Below are positions 1 to 6,702 of a DNA stretch of 64,000 bases, one piece after another (the first letter of the stretch is position 1; each line of letters opens with the position of its first letter). The notes beneath the pieces are model-generated. The model did no database searches. It saw only the letters and a program-made list of their open reading frames with translations, and had not been told where the DNA came from. The DNA is from Paenibacillus sp. LHD-38 (GTDB lineage: Bacteria > Bacillota > Bacilli > Paenibacillales > Paenibacillaceae): NCBI RefSeq assembly GCF_031157315.1, contig NZ_JAVIFU010000007.1, positions 62,001 to 126,000 on the forward strand, given 5' to 3'. A program made the translations under genes and the position numbers.

Positions 1-391
1 CAAGGTCATTCTCAAATCTTCCCGTTTTGTGCGGGAACCGGGTCCTTGATATATGCTGCACGGCTCGAAAGGTTCATTCACCAAATATGGGAGCGACCCT
101 CAGGAGCCGGCACTGATTGCTGGTGGCACTCCTGATTCCGTGCGGAATTGGGGAAAAGAAGCAAAGGAGTTCTGGGGTAAGCTAAACGCTTCCATAGGCG
201 GGCTTCATGTCGAGGGCAGAATCGAGACTCTTCCTGGCAATTATGCAGATTTCTATCGGAATGTAAATGAACATATTGCCGGTAATGAGGAGCTCGAGGT
301 AAAGCCGGAAGAAGCAAGAACGGCGGTTTGGTTAATGGAATTGGCGTTAAAGATTCATAAAGAAGGCAGATCAATACCCGTTACATATTAG
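1..391 (+). pseudogene. Gfo/Idh/MocA-family oxidoreductase, C-terminal part, interrupted by an in-frame TGA
   Basis: The frame starting at base 2 is open from the window edge, stops at TGA 47-49, and continues in the same frame to 391. The residues on both sides (VREPGP, stop, YMLHGSKGSF then YGSDPQE) match the C-terminal region of Gfo/Idh/MocA sugar dehydrogenases, where an Arg normally sits at the stop (GPRxxxHG). A CGA-to-TGA change would explain it. The ATG at 53 has no ribosome binding site and would give only 112 residues without the NAD-binding fold, so I treat it as the tail of a broken gene, not a new start. The N-terminal half lies outside the window. It is followed after 10 bp by an isomerase, a usual operon partner in polyol or sugar oxidation. 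A sequencing error at base 47 is the alternative. Confidence 0.75.
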
Positions 392-401
392 CGAGAGGGA
401 G

Positions 402-1232
402 ATGAATATGTTTCCATTCAAAACGGCATTAAACGCTTCTACTTTATTCCCATTTCAATTGGATGTTGAACAGCAAATTCAGGTGGCAGCTGTGGCGGGT
501 TACGAGGGCATTGAGTTATGGGTAGGCGATATTCAAAACTACATAAAAAAAGGGGGGACCACAGCGCAGCTGCGTTCGAAGATGAATGAATCCGGCATTC
601 GGCTTGTAAATGCCATCGCCTTTTTTAAATGGGCGGATTCGGACGATGATATTCGGGCTCAGGGCTTCATGCAAGCCGAAGAGGAGATGCGCCTTCTTGC
701 GGAGCTTGGCTGCGAGGCCGTCGCTGCTCCTCCATTCGGCAATGTGGAAGACGTAACGCTTGATCAATTTGCGTATTACTTCTCCAAGCTTTCTGATATG
801 GGCCATAAAATCGGGGTTGAACCTTACTTGGAATTTTGGGGCAGGGCAAAGAAACTTTCAACCCTTTCAGAGGCCTATCAGATTTTGGCTAAAAGCGGAC
901 TTAAAGATGCGAAACTTTTACTGGATCCTTTTCATATGTATACTGGCGGTAGCGATTTTGAATTATTGAAAGAGATAAACGGATCCCATATTGGAATATT
1001 CCATGTGAACGATTATCCTGAGAGTCCGTCCTCTGATGTCATTCAAGATAAGGAAAGAGTGTTTCCGGGGGAAGGCATAGCGCCCTCAGCTAGACTCGCA
1101 GAACTTTTATTTGACGCAGGTTACAGAGGTTTCTTGTCCTTGGAACTCTTCCAAGAGAACTATGGACAACGAGATGCATTAGAAGTAGCAGCGTATGGCC
1201 TGAAGAAAATGAAATCAGCATACAGCGTATGA
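402..1232 (+). CDS. Sugar phosphate isomerase/epimerase, TIM-barrel (AP endonuclease 2 superfamily)
   Basis: 276 residues, the usual size for single-domain xylose-isomerase-like TIM barrels. Recognisable pieces are the N-terminal strand with GYEGIELWVGD, a central VEPYLEFWG segment carrying a likely metal-ligand Glu, LLLDPFHMYTGGSD (Asp/His ligand strand), HIGIFHVNDYP and the C-terminal GFLSLELFQENYG strand. These are the metal-binding positions of the IolE/IolI/Hyi-type superfamily. The start at 402 has GAGGGAG just upstream. It probably formed an operon with the oxidoreductase remnant ending at 391. The exact substrate (inosose, keto-sugar or similar) cannot be told from sequence. Confidence 0.85.
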   Translation: MNMFPFKTALNASTLFPFQLDVEQQIQVAAVAGYEGIELWVGDIQNYIKKGGTTAQLRSKMNESGIRLVNAIAFFKWADSDDDIRAQGFMQAEEEMRLLAELGCEAVAAPPFGNVEDVTLDQFAYYFSKLSDMGHKIGVEPYLEFWGRAKKLSTLSEAYQILAKSGLKDAKLLLDPFHMYTGGSDFELLKEINGSHIGIFHVNDYPESPSSDVIQDKERVFPGEGIAPSARLAELLFDAGYRGFLSLELFQENYGQRDALEVAAYGLKKMKSAYSV

Positions 1233-1275
1233 TTGCTGACATTAAAAAATTATTTTGAGTAACGCTTGAACATCA

Positions 1276-1330
1276 AAAAAGAACCCCTCCAATCGGCGAG
1301 CCTACGCCAATTGAAGGAGTTCTTTTTGTG
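1276..1330 (+). terminator. Rho-independent terminator after the isomerase
   Basis: Long stem AAAGAACCCCTCCAAT pairing imperfectly with ATTGAAGGAGTTCTTT, followed by TTTTTG. The flanking A-run on the other side would also let it serve the minus-strand gene remnant ending at 1339. Confidence 0.8.
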
Positions 1331-1338
1331 CTTAGGAT

Positions 1339-2079
1339 CTATTGCTGATATAAATTAATCTCTGCAAAGGACCACCATTGACCGGCGGTGCCCGTTTGGT
1401 TGATATTGAAGTATCTTGCATTAACGGTTGCGAACTTGACCCGCTGAACCGGTCCTGTACCGTCGCTGCTCGCTATCGGTGTCCAGTTCACGCCATCGTT
1501 CGAGACATAGAGGGTGAAACTTCTTGACAGAGGATCCGAATACGGAGCATTTCTCGCCGCCTGTAACCACTCATCGATTGCGACGCCAGGATTTCCTCCC
1601 GTCTCGGTATGCGAAGCAGAAGCCGTCCAACCGGTATGACTAATCTTTGTTCCGGCAGCCGAAGCAGATTCGACACCAAGTACGTTGACTTCAGCAATGG
1701 ATCACCAATTGGCAGCTGATCCGGTTTGTGTCACGACGCGCTGCCAGTTGGTACCGTCAATCGATAGGTCTACGGCATAACCGCGCGGATAGTCGCCGGT
1801 AAAGGAAGCCGCATTTAATGTAACGCTGGAAATGGATTGGATCTTGCCCATATCGACTTGGAACCATTGTCCGTTAGCCTGTGAATAGCCATTCGTCCAG
1901 CGAGTAGAGAGACTGCCGTCCAGAGTGTCGCTAGCTGTCGTTCCGCTTCCGGAGGCGGAGCCGGTTGCGCTCCAGCCGGAACGATTTAACAGGGAGGGCG
2001 CTGCGTTGTAGACGCGGAACTCGGCAATGGACCACCAGTTAGAAGCTGAGCCTGTCTGAATGAAACGAAACCTCTTCAT
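1339..2079 (-). pseudogene. Discoidin-like (F5/8 type C) repeat region of a secreted glycosidase-type protein, truncated, with one internal stop
   Basis: On the minus strand one frame runs from about 2079 to the TAG at 1339-1341 and is broken only by TGA at 1702-1704. The translation repeats discoidin-like modules: QTGSASNWWSIAEFRVY, then QTGSAANW-stop-SIAEVNVLG, then QTGTAGQWWSFAEINLY at the end. In the middle copy the second Trp codon of the NWWSIAE motif has become TGA, a clean nonsense change. The ATG at 2079 has no room for a ribosome binding site and the fragment begins inside a module, so the catalytic N-terminal part has been lost, probably by internal deletion. Such modules are common at the C-terminus of large secreted Paenibacillus glycosidases. 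Confidence 0.75.
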
Positions 2080-2081
2080 TT

Positions 2082-2095
2082 ATAAAGCGCTTACA
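2082..2095 (-). promoter_or_regulatory. cre-like site (CcpA) directly upstream of the discoidin remnant
   Basis: Minus strand TGTAAGCGCTTTAT matches 13 of 14 positions of the CcpA consensus TGWAARCGYTWNCW. It lies only two bases before the first ATG of the remnant, which supports a deletion that joined a promoter region to the gene's 3' part. The rest of 2096-2412 is AT-rich, and I see no gene there. Confidence 0.5.
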
Positions 2096-2412
2096 AAGTA
2101 TAGCTTCATTTGTTGAATTCATTATAAATCGGCTGGTTCGCGCATTATATCTCTCTTTGTTTAGTTCTCTTATCTTTTATTTGCAAGATGGAGAGGAGGC
2201 TAATAACTAAATCGAGAATAGGGAGTGCATCGCTTTTTGCCAGAACGCCATAGATGTTGGAGTGCTCTGCAAGATGATCAAAAATCATGATCGAATTCAC
2301 TGTCAGAAGAAAATAAAGTCTTAGACTTCCTGAATATAGCAATAGAAAAGAAATTACATTATTTGCTGTATGTTAATATGGAGTATATATGCGGATAAGT
2401 AGGTGTGGCTAA

Positions 2413-2913
2413 TTGAATTATACCGAGCTAATTGAGTCATACAAAAGCGATTTGCAGCGTTATTCCTTGGATCAGTTAAGGTATGTATTCGAGCTAGGGG
2501 TTTGGTCTTTAGGACAAATGTATGATCACTTGATACTAGCTGCGCTCGATTACCTTGACAAAGTGAAAATATGTGCATCTTTAAATGAGGAGCAATCTCA
2601 AGGGAAAACGGAGGGCGGTGTGCAATTGTTTGATATCGGCGCATTCCCTCCGATCAAAATCAAATTGCCGGATTTCCCCGGAAATAATCCGAGTAATTCG
2701 GAAAGTAAAGAGGACCTATTGAGTGGACTCGACTTAGTACTAAAGAGAATGTCTAAATGTGAAGAGAAACTAAATACGATAAACCCAAATTATAAAGTCA
2801 GACATGACGGCTTTGGGTGGCTCAACGCGCGAGAGTGGCACGTTTTGGTAGGTATGCATTTTCGTCATCACCTGCGCCAAAAGGTCGAACTGGAACAAAA
2901 GCTTGTGTTTTAA
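2413..2913 (+). CDS. DinB/YfiT-like four-helix protein
   Basis: 166 residues starting at TTG 2413, preceded by AGGTGTGG at 2401-2408. N-terminal helix YSLDQLRYVFELGVWSLGQMYDHLILAALDYLD has the His at the metal-site position of helix 1, and the C-terminal WHVLVGMHFRHHLRQK gives further His ligands, the pattern of DinB-like putative metal-dependent thiol transferases or hydrolases. The middle is longer and more acidic than usual. No operon partner: a VOC remnant follows. Substrate unknown. Confidence 0.7.
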   Translation: MNYTELIESYKSDLQRYSLDQLRYVFELGVWSLGQMYDHLILAALDYLDKVKICASLNEEQSQGKTEGGVQLFDIGAFPPIKIKLPDFPGNNPSNSESKEDLLSGLDLVLKRMSKCEEKLNTINPNYKVRHDGFGWLNAREWHVLVGMHFRHHLRQKVELEQKLVF

Positions 2914-2973
2914 TTTAATTTGAATGTGAAGAGGTGTTCGTATGAAGACTTTAGGGTCCATGAATGTTGATGA

Positions 2974-3156
2974 GAATCTGGATCTCGTTTCCAGTTTACC
3001 ATTCGTGTGGATGATGTGGGTGCAGTATGTAATGAATTGAATACACGAGGCGTTGCTCTACTTAATGGTCCAGTGGACCGTCCGTGGGGAGTACGCACTG
3101 CTACCTTTGCAGATCCGGCAGGACATATCTGGGAGCTTGCGCAGCAATTGACATAG
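2974..3156 (+). pseudogene. VOC/glyoxalase-superfamily C-terminal fragment
   Basis: From 2974 the frame reads FQFTIRVDDV, then RPWGVRTATFADPAGHIWELAQQ and stops at 3154-3156. DPAGHIWEL is the terminal metal-ligand strand (Glu) of glyoxalase/bleomycin-resistance/dioxygenase proteins. The N-terminal half is missing. The ATGs at 2942 and 2960, which have a ribosome binding site (GAAGAGG), are in a different frame, so a frameshift and deletion have destroyed the gene. Confidence 0.7.
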
Positions 3157-3179
3157 ATTTAAAGTTTGTGCATTGAACT

Positions 3180-3270
3180 AACGAGGAACGATAGTTGAAA
3201 ACTACTAATGGATGAGCAGACACTGTGGTGGACTGCTCATTTTATTAAGTAAACGGGCAGTAATATTTAG
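3180..3270 (+). repeat. AACGGGCAG hairpin repeat, copy 1
   Basis: Starts with ACGAGGAACGATAGTTGAA, then an ATGAGCAG/CTGCTCAT stem-loop (3212-3240) running into TTTT, then TTAAGTAAACGGGCAG (3244-3260). The layout is nearly identical to the copy at 24331-24410. It sits between the VOC fragment and the GNAT gene. Confidence 0.7.
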
Positions 3271-3351
3271 TTATAGCTATAATTGACGTTAATCAACATT
3301 TGGCCAACTGGTAAAATAGGTGTAAATGCAATTGAACATTGGGGTGAGATT

Positions 3352-3864
3352 ATGAATAATTGGATTGAAATTCGTCAAATGACAGGATCAGACGTAGAAC
3401 TTGTTTATAGGGTTTTCACTGAACACGGTATTGGAAAACCTAGGGATTACATCTTGAGATGTTGGGAACAGAACGAAGAAGGAGAAAGAATAACTTTACT
3501 AGCCTTTTACCAAGGACAGTTTGCGGGAAGCTTACATCTACTTGCTACATCTCATTATCCTTACTTTGTTGAAAATGGCATACCTGAAATTAATGATTTT
3601 AATGTCATTCCTCCAGTTCGAAAGTTAGGAATTGGCAATGCATTAATGGGAGCCGTTGAGAAAATCGCATTTGAGAAATACTGTAGAGTGGGAATTGGTG
3701 TTGGACTCTATCAAAGCTATGGTAATGCACAGCGATTATACGCTAAAAGGGGATACATTCCAGATGGCAGGGGAGTGATGTATCAAGCACAACCAGTCAA
3801 CCCTGGTACCATAGTTTGTGTTGATGACGATTTAAATCTGTATTTTACCAAAAGTAGACCATAA
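3352..3864 (+). CDS. GNAT-family N-acetyltransferase
   Basis: 170 residues from ATG 3352, with GGGGTGAG at 3341-3348; an upstream in-frame start at 3283 has no such site. Acetyl-CoA-binding motif A appears as NDFNVIPPVRKLGIGNALMG and motif B as GLYQSYGNAQRLYAKRGYIPDG, the standard GNAT strand-beta-bulge-helix. It is a solitary gene with a hairpin repeat on each side, like a mobile single-gene module. Acceptor substrate unknown. Confidence 0.85.
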   Translation: MNNWIEIRQMTGSDVELVYRVFTEHGIGKPRDYILRCWEQNEEGERITLLAFYQGQFAGSLHLLATSHYPYFVENGIPEINDFNVIPPVRKLGIGNALMGAVEKIAFEKYCRVGIGVGLYQSYGNAQRLYAKRGYIPDGRGVMYQAQPVNPGTIVCVDDDLNLYFTKSRP

Positions 3865-3865
3865 C

Positions 3866-3893
3866 ATTAAGCTAACGGGCAGGAGAGCTTAAA
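3866..3893 (+). repeat. AACGGGCAG hairpin repeat, copy 2
   Basis: TTAAGCT (3867-3873) and AGCTTAA (3886-3892) form perfect arms around the AACGGGCAGGAG loop. It lies directly after the GNAT stop codon. Confidence 0.7.
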
Positions 3894-3979
3894 CACCAGA
3901 AGTTAATTAAGCATTACAAAAAAACATAGTTTAATATAATGAGCAATATACTATCAAGACATGGGGTGAGATCAAGATC

Positions 3980-4403
3980 ATGAAAAGTGATATGGCTTTG
4001 TTAGTAATTGATGTTCAAAACGGTATGTTTCAGGAAGAATACCCAGTATACGACGGCGATGGTTTACTTGAGCGCATAAGCGGACTTATAAAAAAAGCTA
4101 GAGCATATGATACTCCCATTATATATGTCCAACATAATGAAGATGAAGGTTTGGTAACCAATAGTCCAGATTGGAACATACACCCCGTGATAACTCCTGT
4201 TGGTGGAGACATCATCATTCAAAAGCATATGCCAGACTCGTTCCATGATACTAATCTCCATTCGGAATTGGTGGCGCTCGGGATTAGAAAAGTTGTTTTG
4301 GTTGGGCTTCAAACAGATATGTGTATCGATGATAGAGCACTACAACGATCAATTTCGATCTTTCGCGGAAAATCTTGAATCGTCGAATATTGAATTCAGC
4401 TAG
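3980..4403 (+). pseudogene. Isochorismatase-family cysteine hydrolase with an internal deletion and frameshift
   Basis: The N-terminal part MALLVIDVQNGMF, IIYVQHNED, IIIQKHMPDSF, LVGLQTDMCID is textbook isochorismatase superfamily: catalytic Asp in VIDVQ, Lys in QKHMPDSF and Cys in TDMCID. After MCID the frame runs out at 4378 with unrelated residues. In the +1 frame, directly after the same point, comes MIEHYNDQFRSFAENLESS, which fits the family's normal C-terminal helix (usually about 40 residues further on). A deletion of roughly 40 codons, not a multiple of three, therefore joined the nucleophile region to the terminal helix. Good start context at 3980 (GGGGTGAG upstream). Confidence 0.8.
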
Positions 4404-4417
4404 GTGACAAAGAATGG

Positions 4418-4451
4418 ATAAAAGCCCTCTCAATGAGGGCTTTTATATTTT
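4418..4451 (+). terminator. Rho-independent terminator
   Basis: ATAAAAGCCCTC, loop TCAAT, GAGGGCTTTTAT, then ATTTTT: a perfect 12-bp stem. It closes the isochorismatase remnant. The following 200 bp before 4652 contain no further gene that I can support. Confidence 0.85.
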
Positions 4452-4651
4452 TCAAATGGTGGCGGGTAGCGACACCGTAATTTGTGTAGACAACATCTGA
4501 TTCTGATCCCATGTGACATCTGATGCAAGCGATTTGGAAACAAAACTGATTGGGTCGTACAGATCTGTGCATTGTTGTCCCAGTATGGAATAAAATAAGA
4601 ATAGGGATCCGTCGGCGAATATAATGCCAAAAAAACAAGGAGAAGATGGTT

Positions 4652-5332
4652 ATGATTTCAGATTGGAAACATGCTGAGGAAGCATTGAGGGATATTGAGG
4701 TCGTTGGTCATGAAAACAATAAGCCTGTTTCCGTCATCGGTTTTGCGGAAGCTTTGCGTTGCATCGGCATCGGAACGGATGCCGCGGTCTTTTATTACCC
4801 GGACACCCCAAATTACGCTTATAAAGTGTATTCCGCTCAGGCATTAGAGAAAAAGGAAGTTGAAGAAGGTATATACAAACGCTTAAAAGGATCGCAGTAT
4901 TTCCCCCAATGTTATGGATCCGGACCTAACTATTTGGTTTTAAGTTTTGAACAAGGAGTTACCTTATATGATTGTCTTCTACAAGGTGTCCGTGTTCCAG
5001 AGCAAGTGATCCAAGACGTTGAGGAGGCTCGCGAGTTTGTCCGAAGTCAGGGGCTGAACCCAAGGGATATTCATCTAAAAAATGTTCTTTTGCAAGAGGG
5101 AAGAGGAAAAGTTCTTGATGTATCGGAATATATCAAGGAAGGAAACGATAGTCGATGGGAACACTTGGTATGGGCATACAAACATTTTTATCCACTGATA
5201 TGCGAGGTACAGGTACCTTTATGGATATTGGAAACCGTATCGAACTGGTATAACCGGATCGATACGGCAGGTTTTGGAATAGAAGACTTCTCTAAACGAG
5301 TGAGTCGGCTTTTCTTTGGGGAACGCAAATGA
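4652..5332 (+). CDS. Protein-kinase-fold protein (YrzF-like), first gene of the metallophore-synthase transcript
   Basis: 226 residues from ATG 4652 (CAAGGAGA upstream; ATG 4646 is only three bases from that site). Kinase-fold signs: a glycine-containing loop then AYKVY with the probable ATP-binding Lys, LVLSFEQGVTL hinge region, and the catalytic loop NPRDIHLKNVLL (an HRDxxxxN variant with Asp and Asn) followed by VLDVSEY in place of DFG. This resembles the small Ser/Thr-kinase-like proteins YrzF/YrzG of Bacillus. It lies 163 bp ahead of the nicotianamine-synthase-like gene with no terminator between. What it phosphorylates is unknown; it could act on protein or on a small molecule. Confidence 0.7.
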   Translation: MISDWKHAEEALRDIEVVGHENNKPVSVIGFAEALRCIGIGTDAAVFYYPDTPNYAYKVYSAQALEKKEVEEGIYKRLKGSQYFPQCYGSGPNYLVLSFEQGVTLYDCLLQGVRVPEQVIQDVEEAREFVRSQGLNPRDIHLKNVLLQEGRGKVLDVSEYIKEGNDSRWEHLVWAYKHFYPLICEVQVPLWILETVSNWYNRIDTAGFGIEDFSKRVSRLFFGERK

Positions 5333-5436
5333 ACGGGGAGAAGATTACCCTTTCATCGATAGAGACAGTGCTGCCAAATAGCTTGCTGAAGATGATTCGC
5401 TGGATAACCCGTCCCAACACTCGTCTACATTTTTGA
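5329..5436 (+). CDS. Possible 35-residue peptide coupled to the kinase-like gene
   Basis: ATG at 5329 overlaps the upstream stop as ATGA, the arrangement used for translational coupling. The frame gives 35 residues beginning MNGEKITLSSIE and ending at TGA 5434-5436. It has only a weak GGGGAA upstream and no similarity that I recognise. It may be a genuine small protein, an N-terminal remnant of a lost gene between the kinase and the synthase, or chance. Confidence 0.3.
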   Translation: MNGEKITLSSIETVLPNSLLKMIRWITRPNTRLHF

Positions 5437-5494
5437 CCATTCGAATATATTCGTAGAGAGAAGGCAGATGTAGAATGAAGGAGGAAAGGTGCAA

Positions 5495-6388
5495 ATGGAG
5501 AGTTTTTCTACCGCTACTAACATACATACAGGCAGCACGCCAAGCATGCAAAAGGTTGATGACTTTATCGATTTTATCCGTGAAGTAAATGAACTTCTTC
5601 AAAAAGAAGAAGATCTTTCTCCTGCCAATCAACGGGCGACGAACATGATTGGGCGCCTTTTAAAGCAATTGCGCTCCTACTACTCGTCCGAGGAAGTCAA
5701 GGCCGTTCTAAGCAATGAATATATTGTAATGAACCAGCGAATGTTGCAGGATAAGTTGTCTGAAGCCGAATTCCTTGTAGAACTAGGTGATTCTCGTCAC
5801 ATTTGCAAATCTGAGGGTTCCGTCATGGATATCGTTACAAGGCTGCCTACCTGGAACATATACATGGCCTTAGTTAGTCAGGAACTGTCCACTCTTCGTC
5901 GGTTCATTCGACAGGATAGTCACACAGAGAAGTCGCCGATTGTCTTTGTTGGTAGTGGGCCGATGCCGCTAAGTCCTATTATTTTGCATCTATTCGGCGA
6001 TGTGGAGGTAATCTGTCTGGAAATGGATTCTGTGGCCTATGATGCATCAAGCTCTTTACTCGAGCACATGGGCTTAGGGTCTAAAGTGACTGTCGTAATG
6101 GAGAATGGGTCAAATTTCGATTATAGCACTTATAACCGAATCTTTGTGGCTAGTCTCGTGAGAAATAAGCGAGCGGTGCTTGAACAAATTAGTCGTACTT
6201 CTCCAGATCCTCTCATAGCTATTCGCACAGCTGAGGGGATGAGGCAAATCATGTACGAAGCGATTGATGAATCGCAGTTGAATAAGCAGGGGTGGCGGAT
6301 TCTGGGACGAACTTGTCCTGAAGATAATCTGGTCATCAATTCGACTTTGTTTCTAGATCGCTTTACTACTCCTACCATATCGGATTGA
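5495..6388 (+). CDS. cntL: Nicotianamine-synthase-like aminobutanoyltransferase (CntL family)
   Basis: 297 residues from ATG 5495 (AAGGAGG at 5479-5485). The C-terminal Rossmann fold has the family SAM-binding strand IVFVGSGPMPLSPIILH, the acidic strand end VICLEMDS, then the RIFVASLV strand and LIAIRTAEGMRQIMYEAID, all diagnostic of nicotianamine synthases and of CntL-type enzymes. The helical N-terminal half matches the bacterial branch. These enzymes transfer the aminobutanoate group of S-adenosylmethionine to an amino acid (His in staphylopine and pseudopaline synthesis) to make a metallophore backbone. It ends 76 bp before a strong terminator. No opine dehydrogenase (CntM) follows here or elsewhere in the window, and no histidine racemase (CntK). 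The aminobutanoate acceptor is not predictable. Confidence 0.85.
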   Translation: MESFSTATNIHTGSTPSMQKVDDFIDFIREVNELLQKEEDLSPANQRATNMIGRLLKQLRSYYSSEEVKAVLSNEYIVMNQRMLQDKLSEAEFLVELGDSRHICKSEGSVMDIVTRLPTWNIYMALVSQELSTLRRFIRQDSHTEKSPIVFVGSGPMPLSPIILHLFGDVEVICLEMDSVAYDASSSLLEHMGLGSKVTVVMENGSNFDYSTYNRIFVASLVRNKRAVLEQISRTSPDPLIAIRTAEGMRQIMYEAIDESQLNKQGWRILGRTCPEDNLVINSTLFLDRFTTPTISD

Positions 6389-6464
6389 CTAGGGTCGTGC
6401 GAAGCGTTGAAATTAAGCATCATCATTGACAACGAAGAGGTCAGTGATTGACCCCTCATATGAA

Positions 6465-6501
6465 ACTAAAAAACCACTTCCTCTGGAAGTGGTTTTTTAG
6501 T
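6465..6501 (+). terminator. Strong rho-independent terminator after the CntL-like gene
   Basis: A perfect 16-bp stem, ACTAAAAAACCACTTC with GAAGTGGTTTTTTAGT, loop CTCTG. It separates the synthase transcript from the importer transcript. Confidence 0.9.
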
Positions 6502-6600
6502 TGGTGCTTTCTACAGGGTGTTGAGTCTGGGATTTGCAGACGTATGATAGTATGCAAACTGCTCCTATATAGATTAATTATAATGCAGTAGTTTCATTAA

Positions 6601-6662
6601 TCGTAATTATAACTATTTACGACTACAAACGGATGTGCTAATCTTAATCGTAATGCATACGA
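6601..6662 (+). promoter_or_regulatory. Two Zur-box-like sites upstream of the importer operon
   Basis: TCGTAATGCATACGA at 6648-6662 differs from the Bacillus Zur core TCGTAATNATTACGA at two positions. A second, weaker one, TCGTAATTATAACTA, is at 6601-6615, again two mismatches. They lie 41 and 88 bp before the SBP start, followed by short ACGAAATACATGCGAAG-type direct repeats. Zinc-dependent repression of the importer is inferred, as for other nicotianamine-like metallophore systems. Confidence 0.6.
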
Positions 6663-6702
6663 AATACATGCGAAGTACATACGAAAAAATGGAGGTAAAA
6701 AG

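Noticed and set aside
47..49. Recoding of the in-frame TGA codons (selenocysteine or stop read-through)
   Set aside because: The replaced residues are Arg, Trp and Gly in different families, there is no SECIS-like stem near them, and other genes in the zone have frameshifts and deletions, so ordinary decay is simpler.
2145..2342. Minus-strand frame of 65 residues in the AT-rich gap
   Set aside because: No ribosome binding site, no neighbours and no recognisable features; probably chance.
6389..6464. Remnant of a cntM gene after the CntL-like gene
   Set aside because: Only 76 bp remain before the terminator and none of the three frames shows opine-dehydrogenase motifs.
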